64,000 bases of DNA from positions 3,596,001-3,660,000 of the forward strand of contig NZ_JADQDK010000001.1 of the NCBI RefSeq assembly GCF_019263705.2, given 5' to 3'. A program made the translations under genes and the position numbers. The notes under the pieces are model-generated. The model saw only the letters and a list, made by a program, of their open reading frames with translations. It was not told where the DNA came from and ran no database searches. The DNA comes from Pseudonocardia abyssalis. GTDB lineage: Bacteria; Actinomycetota; Actinomycetes; Mycobacteriales; Pseudonocardiaceae. Below are positions 27,594 through 36,823 of this stretch, in pieces (within the stretch, counting starts at the first letter, position 1; each line of letters starts with the position of its first letter).

Positions 27594-28253
27594 CTATCCC
27601 TGCGCGTCGCGGACGAGCAGCGCCACCTGCACCCGGTTGTCGAGGTCGAGGTCGCGCAGCAGTCGCGACACGTACGCCTTCACCGTGGCCACGCTCATGT
27701 GGAGCTCGCCCGCGATGACCGCGTTCGAGCCACCGCGGGCGACGGCCTCGGCGACCTCCCGCTCGCGCGCGGTCAGGGTGGCGAGCCGGGTGCGGGCGCC
27801 GCGGGCCGCGGCGTCGTCGGTGCCCGCGACCATCGCGATCACCGACCGCGTGACGGTCGGCGAGAGCATCGCGTCCCCGTCGGCGGCCGCGCAGACGGCG
27901 TCGACGATCCGGGCGGGTGGGGTGTCCTTGAGCAGGAAGCCCGACGCCCCGGCCCGCAGCGCGCGGACCACGTGCTCGTCGGCGTCGAACGTGGTGAGCA
28001 CGACGACGGCGGGCGCGCCGGGCTCCCGGCGCAGGCGGGTGGTGGCGGCGACGCCGTGGACGCGCGGCATCCGGAGGTCCATCAGCACGACGTCGGGCCG
28101 GTGCCGGGCGACGGCGTCGGGCACCTCGTCGCCGTCGGACGCCTCCCCGACGACGCCGATCGTGCGGCCGTCGTCGGTGACGTGGCCGTCGAGCATGAGG
28201 GTGAGGCCCGCGCGGACGAGTGCGTCGTCGTCGACGAGCAGGAGGCGGATCAC
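27594..28253 (-). CDS. NarL/LuxR-type response regulator
   Basis: 219 residues from GTG 28253, which overlaps the kinase stop by 4 bases (GTGA). Receiver: LLLVDDDALVRAGL, phospho-acceptor Asp59 in LMDLRMPRVHG, VVVLTTFDADEHV and Lys in GASGFLLKD. Output: LuxR helix-turn-helix LTAREREVAEAVARGGSNAV to the C-terminus. An in-frame GTG at 28262 would add three residues. Partner of the adjacent kinase; target genes unknown. Confidence 0.92.
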   Translation of the reverse strand: MIRLLLVDDDALVRAGLTLMLDGHVTDDGRTIGVVGEASDGDEVPDAVARHRPDVVLMDLRMPRVHGVAATTRLRREPGAPAVVVLTTFDADEHVVRALRAGASGFLLKDTPPARIVDAVCAAADGDAMLSPTVTRSVIAMVAGTDDAAARGARTRLATLTAREREVAEAVARGGSNAVIAGELHMSVATVKAYVSRLLRDLDLDNRVQVALLVRDAQG

Positions 28254-29374
28254 CTCGGCCACGGCATCGTCGCGGTCAGGACGTGGCGGCCCGCGTCGTC
28301 GACGGCGTCGCCCAGCTCGCCGCCGGCCAGCGCCACCCGTTCGCGCAGCCCGATCAACCCGGTGCCCGAGCCGCGGTCCGGGCCCGCGAGCCCCGGACCG
28401 GACACGACCCGCACCGACAACTCCGCCCCCGGGCGCCCGGCGACCTCCACGTGCACCGGCGCCCCCGCGGCGTGCCGGCGCGCGTTCGTCAGGCCCTCCT
28501 GGACGATCCGGTACGCGGTGCGGCCCAGCTGGTCCGGCGGTGCGCCGGGCACGTCGTGGGTGAGCTCGACGGTGACCCCGGCCGTGCGCGACTGCGTCAC
28601 GAGATCGGGCACGTCGGCCAGCCGCGGCTGCGGGGCGTCGACCCCGGGTTCCTCCTCGCGCAGCACGAGCAGGATCCCGCGCAGGTCGGCCAGCGCGGCC
28701 GTGGCGGTCTCGCGGAGCACACCCGCGGTGCGCCGGACGTCGGCGGGCGGCAGGTCACCGCGCAGCTCCAGCGCCCCGGCGTGCACGGACAGCAGCGAGA
28801 GCCGGTGGCCGAGCACGTCGTGCATCTCGCGGGCGATCCGGGCGCGCTCCGCGGACCGGGCCCGCTCGGCCCGCTGCGCGAGGTCCGCCTCCGCCCGCTC
28901 GGCCCGCTCCCACAGCGACGCCATCAGCTCGCGACGGGCGCCGACGAACAGGCCCCACCCGGCGGCGGCGAGCGTCAGCCCGAGCACGACGCCGGTGACC
29001 CAGCGGAACTCGACCGGGTCGGGGACGTCGAACCACAGGTCGACCACCGAGACGACCACGGCGAACGCCGTGACCCAGACGGCCGTGCCGCGGGACCGGT
29101 ACACCGCCACCGTGTAGACGCCGACCAGTCCGACGAAGCCCGCCAGCGGCGTCCAGGTGCCGAGCAGGAGCGTGGCGACGGCGAACAGGACCGGGGCGCG
29201 GCGGCGCCGGAAGATCGCGAGGAGCGCGCCGACGGCCAGCACCAGCCCGGTGGCCTCCCAGACGTCGACCCCGCCGGGCAGGACGTCGGTGGACACCCCC
29301 AGCATCCCGCCCGCAGCGGTGCACACGAGCGCGGCGACGTCGCCCAGCCGTTCCCGCCGTGGAAGCTCCCGCAT
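28250..29374 (-). CDS. Two-component sensor histidine kinase (HisKA_3)
   Basis: 374 residues. Four to five membrane segments form the N-terminal sensor (LGDVAALVCTAAGGMLGV to GVVLGLTLAAAGWGLF). A coiled linker ERAERAEADLAQRAERARSA follows, then the HisKA_3 box AREMHDVLGHRLSLL with His near residue 183. The ATPase domain has VQEGLTNARRHA (N box) and DRGSGTGLIGLRERV (G boxes). ATG 29374 immediately follows a G-run. No extracellular domain of size, so it probably senses membrane state. Coupled to the regulator downstream. Confidence 0.9.
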   Translation of the reverse strand: MRELPRRERLGDVAALVCTAAGGMLGVSTDVLPGGVDVWEATGLVLAVGALLAIFRRRRAPVLFAVATLLLGTWTPLAGFVGLVGVYTVAVYRSRGTAVWVTAFAVVVSVVDLWFDVPDPVEFRWVTGVVLGLTLAAAGWGLFVGARRELMASLWERAERAEADLAQRAERARSAERARIAREMHDVLGHRLSLLSVHAGALELRGDLPPADVRRTAGVLRETATAALADLRGILLVLREEEPGVDAPQPRLADVPDLVTQSRTAGVTVELTHDVPGAPPDQLGRTAYRIVQEGLTNARRHAAGAPVHVEVAGRPGAELSVRVVSGPGLAGPDRGSGTGLIGLRERVALAGGELGDAVDDAGRHVLTATMPWPR

Positions 29375-29398
29375 CCCCCCAGCGTAGGGGCGCAGCGC

Positions 29399-29414
29399 AT
29401 CGACCGAAGTCGAT
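29399..29414. promoter_or_regulatory. Inverted repeat upstream of the histidine kinase
   Basis: ATCGAC-CGAA-GTCGAT, perfect 6-bp arms. On the minus strand it overlaps a possible -35 (TTCGGT) with TACGCT 16 bases on, seven bases before the kinase ATG. It could be the regulator's autoregulatory site; as RNA it would be a UUCG tetraloop hairpin, but it probably lies upstream of the transcript start. Confidence 0.4.
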
Positions 29415-29672
29415 CGTCCGGGCACCATGGTCGGACCCGGCCGCGCCGACCGGCCGTCGCGGCCGCCCACCGTCCTCGCCGGCAGGCCCATCGACGTCAC
29501 GGACCCGGGTGCCGCACGGTGCAGCAGCGGCTCCGGGCGACGACGTGATCGACGTCCGGACCGGTCCGCCGGCACCGGGAGGTCGACGGCCCGCGCTGGT
29601 CACCCCGCGAATCGCGCCGGGCCTGGGCCGGGCACCACCGCGACCTCTGGGCGGGCGAGCTGCGCCGGACAC

Positions 29673-30596
29673 TCACATCGCGCGGTAGTCGCGCGGGGAG
29701 AAGCGGGGGCCGAAGCGGGGGCGGCGGAAACCGCTGACCTCGACGTACCGCACCGCGCGCTGGCGCTGGGGCACGTAGGGCGCGAGCACCTCGAGCATCC
29801 CGGCGTCGTCGAGCGGGCGGCCGAGGAGTGCCCAGCCGACGACGGTGGGGATGTGGAAGTCGCCGAAGCTGACGGCGTCGGGGTCGCCCCAGACGCGCTG
29901 GGCCACCTCCGCGGCGGTCCAGACGCCGATCCCGGGGACCCGGCGCAGCAGTTCGCGTCCGGCCGAGCCGCCCAGCTCGGCCGCGTTCTCCAGCCGGTGC
30001 GCGACGGCGGCGCAGGACAGGATCGCGCGGCGCCGGGCCGAGTCGACGCCCGCACGGTGCCACTCCCAGTCGGGCACGGCTCGGATCCGGTCCGGGGTGG
30101 GCGGTACGCGCATGCCGGGCGGGGTCGGCCCGGGCGGGTCGTCGCCGAAACGGCGGCACAGCTCGCGCCACGACCGCCGGGCCTCCGTGCCGGTGACCTT
30201 CTGCTCCAGGATCGCCGGCACCAGCTGGTCCCACACCCGCCGCGAGCTGCCGAAACGCAGGCCGGGATGCCGCCGGTGGGCGTCGGCGACGAGCGGGTGG
30301 TGGGCCACGAACTCCTCGGGCCGGTCGTCCGCACCGAGGAGCGCGGGCAGCCCGTCGAGCGACCACTGCGCCCCCGCACCCCACGCCCTGGCCAGCACCG
30401 AGCCGTCGGCGCGGCGGCGCAGCAGCGTCGTCACGGGGCCGTCGGGGGTGGTGCCGACCAGCCAGACCCCGTCGTCGTTGCGCTGCCAGGTCGGGTCGCC
30501 CGCGCCGCGGCGCAGCGGGGCGAGGACCCCGACGAGGTCGACGGTGAACTCCGGCGTCCACTCGCGGCGCAGCGGAGGGGCGGCGGCGTCAGGCAT
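29673..30596 (-). CDS. AlkA-like DNA-3-methyladenine glycosylase (HhH-GPD)
   Basis: 307 residues. The HhH-GPD motif is LLRRVPGIGVWTAAEVAQRV, followed by SFGDFHIP, where the Asp is the catalytic residue. EQKVTGTEARRSWRELCRRF is the preceding helix typical of this superfamily. It would remove alkylated bases. ATG 30596 overlaps the stop of the nucleotidylyltransferase by 8 bases, a coupling of DNA repair to envelope genes that is probably incidental. Confidence 0.87.
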   Translation of the reverse strand: MPDAAAPPLRREWTPEFTVDLVGVLAPLRRGAGDPTWQRNDDGVWLVGTTPDGPVTTLLRRRADGSVLARAWGAGAQWSLDGLPALLGADDRPEEFVAHHPLVADAHRRHPGLRFGSSRRVWDQLVPAILEQKVTGTEARRSWRELCRRFGDDPPGPTPPGMRVPPTPDRIRAVPDWEWHRAGVDSARRRAILSCAAVAHRLENAAELGGSAGRELLRRVPGIGVWTAAEVAQRVWGDPDAVSFGDFHIPTVVGWALLGRPLDDAGMLEVLAPYVPQRQRAVRYVEVSGFRRPRFGPRFSPRDYRAM

Positions 30597-31653
30597 CCGG
30601 GGAGAAGCGGATGCCGCGCACCTGCGCGTCGGGCCACACCCGGGCCCCGCCGCGCAGCTCGCACCCGCTGCCGACGACCGCGCGGTCGCCGATCACGGTG
30701 TCGACGACGACCGCCCCGTCCTCCACGACGGCCCCCGCCCCCACGACGGAGTGCTCGACGACGGCCCCGGCCCCGACCACCGCCCCGTCGAACAACATCG
30801 CGCCCTCCACCGACGCGCCGGCGCCGACGCGCGCGCCGCGCCCGACCGTCGAGCCGCCGAACACCTTCGCCGACGGGTCGACCTGCGCGCCGTCGAGGAT
30901 CATCGCGTCGCCGGTCGGCCCGGGCAGGGCGTCGGACGGGGCGAGGCCGCGGACCAGGTCGGCCGATCCGTGCACCAGGTCGGCGGGCGTGCCCATGTCG
31001 CGCCAGTACGCGGAGTCGACGTGCCCGGAGACGCGGCGCCCCTCGGCCAGCAGCCCGGGGAACGTCTCGCGCTCCACCGACACCGCCCGGCCCGCCGGGA
31101 TCGAGTCGATCACCGAGCGGCGGAAGACGTAGCACCCGGCGTTGATCTGGTCGGTCGGCGGATCCGGGGTCTTCTCGAGGAACGCGGTGACGCGCCCGTC
31201 GGCGTCGGTGGGGACGCAGCCGAACGCGCGGGGATCGGGCACCCGCACCAGGTGCAGCGTGACGTCGGCCTGCGTGCGGCGGTGGGTGTCGACGACGGCG
31301 GTGAGGTCGGTGCCCGCGAGGACGTCGCCGTTGAACACGAGCACGTGCTCGGCGCTCAGGTGCGCGGCGACGTTGCGGATACCGCCGCCGGTGCCCAGGG
31401 GCTCGTCCTCCACGACGTAGGTCAGCTTCAGGTCGAGCGCCGCACCGTCGCCGAAGTGCTCGGAGAAGGTCTCCGCGAGGTAGGAGGTGCCCAGCACGAC
31501 GTGCCGGACCCCGGCCGCCCGGATGCGCGAGAGCAGGTGCGCGAGGAACGGGACCCCGGCCGTGGGCAGCATCGGCTTGGGTGCGGACAGGGTGAGCGGG
31601 CGCAACCGGGTGCCCTTGCCACCCACCAGCACCACGGCCTCGACGTCATCCAT
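30589..31653 (-). CDS. Mannose-1-phosphate guanylyltransferase-type nucleotidylyltransferase
   Basis: 354 residues. N-terminal nucleotidyltransferase domain: VVLVGGKGTRLRPLTLSAPK signature, GDVLAGTDL (metal Asp), EKTPDPPTDQINAGCYVF. The C-terminal left-handed beta-helix consists of hexad repeats (VGRGARVGAGASVEGAMLFD, VVGAGAVVEHSVV). Orthologous by position to Rv3264c, which makes GDP-mannose from mannose-1-P. Start overlaps the wbbL-like gene by 8 bases. Substrate not proved: glucose-1-P would be the alternative. Confidence 0.88.
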   Translation of the reverse strand: MDDVEAVVLVGGKGTRLRPLTLSAPKPMLPTAGVPFLAHLLSRIRAAGVRHVVLGTSYLAETFSEHFGDGAALDLKLTYVVEDEPLGTGGGIRNVAAHLSAEHVLVFNGDVLAGTDLTAVVDTHRRTQADVTLHLVRVPDPRAFGCVPTDADGRVTAFLEKTPDPPTDQINAGCYVFRRSVIDSIPAGRAVSVERETFPGLLAEGRRVSGHVDSAYWRDMGTPADLVHGSADLVRGLAPSDALPGPTGDAMILDGAQVDPSAKVFGGSTVGRGARVGAGASVEGAMLFDGAVVGAGAVVEHSVVGAGAVVEDGAVVVDTVIGDRAVVGSGCELRGGARVWPDAQVRGIRFSPDA

Positions 31654-32299
31654 TGCGAAACTCCCTCGCGTAGCGGCGCAGGCCGCGGTCGACGGTCTCC
31701 AGCATGCCGGTCGCCGGCCCGGCCCCGACCACGACCTCCGCCGCGGGCACGTGCACGGCCAGCCAGCCCGCGCGGCCCAGCCGGGCCCCGAGGTCGACGG
31801 CGTCGACCGGGCCGAGGTGCCGCGCGTCGAACCCGTCGACGGACTCCCAGGCCGCACGGCGCACCAGCAGGCACTCCCCCGCCACCCAGCCGACCGGTGC
31901 GGCGTGCCGCGGTGCTCCGACCGGGACGCACCGTCGTCGCAGGTCACGGGGGGTCGGGAGGTCGCCCGCCGACGGCCGGACGGCCCCGTCGGGACTGCGC
32001 AGGCGCGGCCCGAGCACCCCGGCCCGCGGGAAGCGGGCCGCCGCGGCACGCAGCGCGTCCACGGATCCGGGGCAGAGCTCCGCGCGCGGATCGGCCACCA
32101 GGACCCAGTCGACGCCGGGCGCCAGTGCGACCACCCCGCGGTTGACGGCGGCGGCGCGCGCCAACCGCTCCCCGACGACGACCACCCGCGCTCCCGGCAC
32201 CCGCCCGGGGCCCTCGGACACGACCACCAGCGGCGCGTCCGGGCAGGTGGCGAGGAACCGCTCGCCGGGCACCGCCCACGTCACGATCCCGAGCTGCAC
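31646..32299 (-). CDS. WbbL-like family 2 glycosyltransferase, degenerate
   Basis: 217 residues, well short of WbbL (about 300). The C-terminal half matches rhamnosyltransferase WbbL (PVGWVAGECLLVRRAAWESV, VDLGARLGRAGWLAVHVP). But the usual EDVDL metal/acid motif reads PVDAVDL, the DxD-type motif reads VADPRAEL, and the HxxGHSTG segment after AEV is gone. Catalytic activity in the WbbL manner is doubtful. Position after the nucleotidylyltransferase matches Rv3264c-Rv3265c. GTG start. Confidence 0.7.
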   Translation of the reverse strand: MQLGIVTWAVPGERFLATCPDAPLVVVSEGPGRVPGARVVVVGERLARAAAVNRGVVALAPGVDWVLVADPRAELCPGSVDALRAAAARFPRAGVLGPRLRSPDGAVRPSAGDLPTPRDLRRRCVPVGAPRHAAPVGWVAGECLLVRRAAWESVDGFDARHLGPVDAVDLGARLGRAGWLAVHVPAAEVVVGAGPATGMLETVDRGLRRYAREFRNG

Positions 32300-32453
32300 G
32301 CGGCCACCCTATGCGGACCGGGCCGCCCCGGCCCCGCGCACCGTGCGACGGTTCGCGCACCGCCGGACGTACGCGGAACGCCGTCAGGTGCGCGGGACGG
32401 ATGCGCGGCGACGGGCGTACGGACCGACCGGTGGGGACGGCGAGCCGGGCGCG

Positions 32454-33296
32454 TCAGTCGTCGGCCGGGTCGATGCCGTCGAGCTCGGCCAGGGTCTCGG
32501 CGGCGACCCGGTCGCCGCCGTCGGCGGCCACCTGCAGGAACTCGCGGGCGTCGTCGGGGCGGCCGACGTCGAGAAGGAAGCGGCCCATCGTCCACGCCCA
32601 GCCCGGCTCGTTGTGCCGGCGCGCCTCGAAGAACTCCCCCTGGGCCCCGAGGACGTCACCGCGCTCGGTGAGCAGGAACTGCCCGTACGCGGTGTGCGCG
32701 CGGATCGCGCCGAGCTCGCCGGCCTGCCGGAAGAGCCCGTCGGCCTCCTCGATGCGGGACTGCGCGAAGCGCACCTCGGCGAGCGCGAGCACCGTGTCGG
32801 GACGGGCCGGGTCGACGTAGCGCTCGGCGGCGTCGGCGGCGGCGGGCAGGTCGCCGTCCTCCAGGTGCAGTGCCACGAGGTTGGCCGGGGCGAGCGGGTC
32901 GCCCTGCTCCGCGGCCCTGGCCAGCACCAGGATCCCCTCGGCGACCCGGCCCTCGTCCCGCAGCAGGATGCCGAGGTCGTTGGCCGCCCCCAGCTCGCCC
33001 GACGACACGGCCAGCCGCAGCACGTCCTCGGCCCGCACCCGGTCACCGAGCTCGCTCAGCGCCACCCCGAGGCGTCCCGCGAACCGGACGTGACCCTGCT
33101 CGACCAGCGGGGTCAACCACTCGACGGCGGCGTGCCAGTCACCGCTGTCGAGGTAGGCGCGGACCAGCAGGTCCGGGGCCGTCCGCTCCCCCGACGCGAC
33201 GGCCTGCCGGAGCACCTCGACGGCCTCCAGGGGACGGCCGGACTCCAGCAGGGCCGCACCCTCCGCGGCGAGGGGTTCGACCGGAAGCGACGTCAT
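32454..33296 (-). CDS. Tetratricopeptide/Sel1-like repeat protein
   Basis: 280 residues built of about seven helical-hairpin repeats of 34-36 residues (for example LLESGRPLEAVEVLRQAV, LGVALSELGDRVRAEDVLRL, LGILLRDEGRVAEGILVLAR). No signal peptide or membrane segment. A strong GAGGAGG RBS precedes the ATG. Likely a cytoplasmic scaffold. It stands where the rhamnose gene rmlD is found in mycobacteria, between wbbL-like and LCP genes. Confidence 0.85.
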   Translation of the reverse strand: MTSLPVEPLAAEGAALLESGRPLEAVEVLRQAVASGERTAPDLLVRAYLDSGDWHAAVEWLTPLVEQGHVRFAGRLGVALSELGDRVRAEDVLRLAVSSGELGAANDLGILLRDEGRVAEGILVLARAAEQGDPLAPANLVALHLEDGDLPAAADAAERYVDPARPDTVLALAEVRFAQSRIEEADGLFRQAGELGAIRAHTAYGQFLLTERGDVLGAQGEFFEARRHNEPGWAWTMGRFLLDVGRPDDAREFLQVAADGGDRVAAETLAELDGIDPADD

Positions 33297-33345
33297 GGAA
33301 CCTCCTCGGTGGAGTGACCCATGCTGTCAGCCCGATCCCATTTCG

Positions 33346-34173
33346 TCACCCTCTGTAGGTAGCGATCACTCTCCGATACGCCATTCGGCGCAGTGACTCG
33401 GGCACCAACCGGTACCCGCCGCGTACGACAACATTGCGCGCGAACTGCCCGCGCGTGGTGAATCCCAGCTCCCGGAACCGCCGCTGCACGGCCAGTTCCG
33501 CGCGCAGCTGGCCCAGCCCGCCGCGGCGCGCGTAGGCCCCCGAGCCGACCCGGTACTTCACCAGCGGCTCGGCCACGTTCGCCACCCGCGCCCCCGCGAC
33601 GAGCATCTTCGCCCAGAGCAGGTAGTCCTCCATCAGCGCGAAGTCGCTGTAGCCGCCGACGGCGCGGACGAGGTCGCGGCGGTAGACGACGGTGGGGTGG
33701 TTGAACGGGTCGGCGAAGCGCGCGCGGACCGCGATGTCGTGCGCGTCGACCGGCGGCGTGCGAGTGCCGACGATCTCGTCGGGATCGTCGCCGAACTCCT
33801 GCAGACCCGACCCGACCAGGTCGACCCCCGACTCGATGATCGGCAACTGCACCGCGAACCGGTGCGGGAACGAGATGTCGTCGGCGTCCATCCGCGCGAC
33901 GACGTCGTGGCGGCAGGCGTCCAGCCCGGCGTCCAGCGCCGGACCCAGTCCGACGTTCTCCGCACCCTCCAGCACGTCGACGGGGACCGGGCTCGACGCC
34001 ACCAGCCCGGCGATCGTCGCCGCCAGCGGCGCCGGCACCGGGCCGTCACGCACGATCACGACGTGGTCGGGTCGGCGGGTCTGCCCCTCGACGCTGGACC
34101 GGAACGCCGTCGTGAGGAAGTCGGCCCGGTCCCCGGCCCAGACCGGCAACAACAGCGAGAACTGCTCGGGCAA
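33346..34173 (-). CDS. Family 2 glycosyltransferase
   Basis: 275-residue GT-A enzyme. FSLLLPVWAGDRADFLTTAF at the N-terminus, nucleotide-sugar motif ARMDADDISFPHRF (DxDD), acceptor/base motif FALMEDYLLWAKML. No membrane segment. TTG start at 34173 with GGAGG eight bases upstream. Related to galactosyl- or rhamnosyl-transferases of surface polysaccharide loci. It diverges from the LCP gene, sharing a 168-base promoter region. Confidence 0.87.
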   Translation of the reverse strand: MPEQFSLLLPVWAGDRADFLTTAFRSSVEGQTRRPDHVVIVRDGPVPAPLAATIAGLVASSPVPVDVLEGAENVGLGPALDAGLDACRHDVVARMDADDISFPHRFAVQLPIIESGVDLVGSGLQEFGDDPDEIVGTRTPPVDAHDIAVRARFADPFNHPTVVYRRDLVRAVGGYSDFALMEDYLLWAKMLVAGARVANVAEPLVKYRVGSGAYARRGGLGQLRAELAVQRRFRELGFTTRGQFARNVVVRGGYRLVPESLRRMAYRRVIATYRG

Positions 34174-34341
34174 CTCCGGGTCCTCCGCCTCTTCTCCGCG
34201 CGGTCACGTTCCGTATCGGGGCGCAGCGCGACGACGGTCACCCGCGACACGCGGGCAGCCTCCCGCGAGGCCGCGCCCGATGCTGCACCCTAGAAGGCCG
34301 GACACACCGGTCACGCCGTCGGGGATGGAGTGAGGTGGAGC

Positions 34342-36087
34342 ATGGACCCGCGCAATGCCGCTGCACTGCCCGAACCACCCTGGCTGGCGCGCGCCACCCG
34401 CGAGCGCGACGCCCGCGTCGGTGCCACCCGGGTCGCCGCCTCCACCCGGACCGCCTCCCCCACGCGAGGTGGATCGTCGCGCACGAGCGCGGGCCGGCCC
34501 GCGGCGGGGTCGTCCCCGGGATCCTCACGGAGGTCCGACCCCTGGGCGCCCGCGCCGCGCACCCCCTCGACGCCGCCCGCCGGCTCGTCCGCCGCACGGC
34601 GCAGGCCGGCCCGTACCCCGGCGCCGCCACCCGCACCCGGCCGGCTCCTGCGGCGGCTGCGGACCGCCACCGTCGTCGCCTCGGTGCTCGTCCTCACCGT
34701 CACCGGCACGGCGTGGGGGCTCTACCGCGACATCACCGCCGGCATCGTCACCACCGACGTCATCTCCGGCGGCGGGAACGGCGGCGACCAGAACATCCTG
34801 CTGGTCGGCGTCGACAGCCGCACCGACGCCCAGGGCAACCCGCTGCCCGAGGAGATCCTGCGCGAGCTCAACAGCGGCGCCGACACCGGCGTCCTGAACT
34901 CCGACACGATCATGATGCTGCACATCCCGGAGGACGGCGGGGCCGCCGCGGCGTTCTCCATCCCGCGCGACGCGTACGTCGACATCCCCGGGTACCGCAC
35001 CGACAAGATCAACGCCGCCTACCCGGCGGTCAAGGCCCTCACCGCCGAGCGGCTGGTCGCCGACGGGATCCGCAACTCCGCCCAGATCGAGGCCGAGGCC
35101 GCCCGGGCCGGGCGCAGCGCGCTCATCGGGGCCGTCGAACGGCTGACCGGCCAGCAGATCGACCACTACGCGGAGCTCAACCTCGTCGGCTTCTACAACC
35201 TCACCCGCGCGATCGGCGGCGTCGACGTCTGCCTGACCGCCCCCGTCGACGACGTGCTCTCCGGCGCCCGCTTCGCCGCGGGGCCGCAGACGATCTCCGG
35301 CCGCGACGCGCTCGCGTTCGTCCGCCAGCGCCACGGCCTGCCCGACGGCGACCTGTCCCGGATCCGGCGCCAGCAGGTGTTCCTCGCCGCCGTCGCCGAC
35401 AAGGTGCTCTCCGCGGGCACCCTGACCGACCCCACCGCCCTCGGGTCCCTGATCGAGGTCGTCCAGCAGTCCGTGGTCCTCGACGAGGGCTGGGACCTCC
35501 TCGCGTTCGCCCAGCAGGCCTCCGACATCGCCGCGGGCAACCTCGAGTTCGTGACGATCCCGACCTCCGGGCCGGAGCGAAACGACCGCGGTGACGTGGT
35601 CCTCGTCGACCCCGACGTCGTGCAGGGCTTCATCGAGGAGCGGATCGAGGCGCAGCGGATCGCGGCCGACGCCGCCGCCGAGGTGCGCCGGGCCGAGCCC
35701 CCGCCGCCCGTCACCGTCATCGCGTCGCGCTACATCGTCAACGTCCGCAACGGCTCGGAGGCGGGCGGCCTGGCCGGGGACGCGCGCACCTACCTGACCG
35801 GCCTCGGCTTCACCGGCGGCACCGTCGACAACACCGAGCCCGCCGAGTCGAGCGTCGTGCGCTACTCCGGCGCCGACGGGGAGGCGGCGCGGTCGGTGGC
35901 CGACCAGCTCGGCGGCATCGACACCGCGCGCGACGACACCGTCCCCCAGGGCCACCTCCTCGTGGTGCTCGGCGGCGACTTCGACCCGTCTGTGCTGCCC
36001 GCACCGGCCCCGGTCGTCGACGCGGCAGCGCCGCCCCCTCCGGTGGCCGCCCCGATCACCGCGGCCGGGGTGCCCTGCATCGACTGA
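34342..36087 (+). CDS. LytR-CpsA-Psr (LCP) cell-wall glycopolymer ligase
   Basis: 581 residues. A disordered, Pro/Arg/Ser-rich cytoplasmic N-terminus (about 110 residues) precedes one membrane helix (TATVVASVLVLTVTGTAWGL). The LCP catalytic domain has NILLVGVDSRTD, SDTIMMLHIPEDG, FSIPRDAYVDIPGYRTDKIN and DALAFVRQRHGLPDGDLSRI. A C-terminal LytR_C domain follows (VNVRNGSEAGGLAGDARTYL). It attaches arabinogalactan-type polymers to peptidoglycan. Equivalent to Rv3267. ATG 34342 with GGAG upstream. Confidence 0.93.
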   Translation: MDPRNAAALPEPPWLARATRERDARVGATRVAASTRTASPTRGGSSRTSAGRPAAGSSPGSSRRSDPWAPAPRTPSTPPAGSSAARRRPARTPAPPPAPGRLLRRLRTATVVASVLVLTVTGTAWGLYRDITAGIVTTDVISGGGNGGDQNILLVGVDSRTDAQGNPLPEEILRELNSGADTGVLNSDTIMMLHIPEDGGAAAAFSIPRDAYVDIPGYRTDKINAAYPAVKALTAERLVADGIRNSAQIEAEAARAGRSALIGAVERLTGQQIDHYAELNLVGFYNLTRAIGGVDVCLTAPVDDVLSGARFAAGPQTISGRDALAFVRQRHGLPDGDLSRIRRQQVFLAAVADKVLSAGTLTDPTALGSLIEVVQQSVVLDEGWDLLAFAQQASDIAAGNLEFVTIPTSGPERNDRGDVVLVDPDVVQGFIEERIEAQRIAADAAAEVRRAEPPPPVTVIASRYIVNVRNGSEAGGLAGDARTYLTGLGFTGGTVDNTEPAESSVVRYSGADGEAARSVADQLGGIDTARDDTVPQGHLLVVLGGDFDPSVLPAPAPVVDAAAPPPPVAAPITAAGVPCID

Positions 36088-36110
36088 GCCGACCCGGGAG
36101 ACTGTCGTCC

Positions 36111-36818
36111 GTGTCCCTCACCGATGCCCTCCTGGACCGCTCGTCCGCCCGCCCGCTGATCACGTTCTACGACGACGCCACCGGCGAGCGGATCGAGCTC
36201 TCCGGGGTGACGACGGCGAACTGGGCCGCCAAGACCGCGAACCTGCTGCGCGACGAGTGCGATGTGGAACCGGGCACGACCGTCGCCGTCCTGCTGCCCG
36301 CGCACTGGCAGACCGCCGCGGTACTCCTCGGCGCGTGGTGGTGCGGGGCGCAGATCGTGGGCGAACCGGTCGGCGCCGATCTCGTGCTGTGCGACCGCGA
36401 GCGCCTCGACCTCGCCCTCTCCGCCGCCCCGCCCCTGGGCGTCGTGGCCCTGTCGCTGCACGCCTTCGGCGCCGGCATCGACGGCCTGCCCGCCGGCGTC
36501 GTCGACTACGCCACCGAGGTGCGCCTGCACGGCGACGACTTCGTGCCGTGGGAGCCGGTGCCCGACTCCGCCCCCGCCCTCGACGGCCTCCCGGTCGAGC
36601 GGGTGCGCGACTCTGCGCGCAGCCGGGCCGCGGCACTGGGCCTGTCGGGCTCCGACCGGGTGCTCTCGACCTTGGACTGGTCCTCCCCCGGCGGCCTCTC
36701 CGACGGCCTGCTCGCCGTCCTCGCCGCAGGGGCGTCGCTGGTCCAGGTCCGCAACGCCGACGACGCCGCCCTGACGCGCCGCGCCGAGTCCGAGCGCACG
36801 ACCATCCGCCTGGGCTGA
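36111..36818 (+). CDS. TIGR03089 family protein (Rv3268-like)
   Basis: 235-residue actinobacterial protein resembling only the N-terminal part of acyl-adenylating enzymes (FYDDATGERIELSGVTTANW, VAVLLPAHWQTAAVLLGAWW). The ATP-binding and C-terminal domains are missing, so it is not an active ligase. GTG start, 24 bases after the LCP stop, same order as Rv3267-Rv3268. Function unknown. Confidence 0.9.
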   Translation: MSLTDALLDRSSARPLITFYDDATGERIELSGVTTANWAAKTANLLRDECDVEPGTTVAVLLPAHWQTAAVLLGAWWCGAQIVGEPVGADLVLCDRERLDLALSAAPPLGVVALSLHAFGAGIDGLPAGVVDYATEVRLHGDDFVPWEPVPDSAPALDGLPVERVRDSARSRAAALGLSGSDRVLSTLDWSSPGGLSDGLLAVLAAGASLVQVRNADDAALTRRAESERTTIRLG

Positions 36819-36823
36819 TCCCG

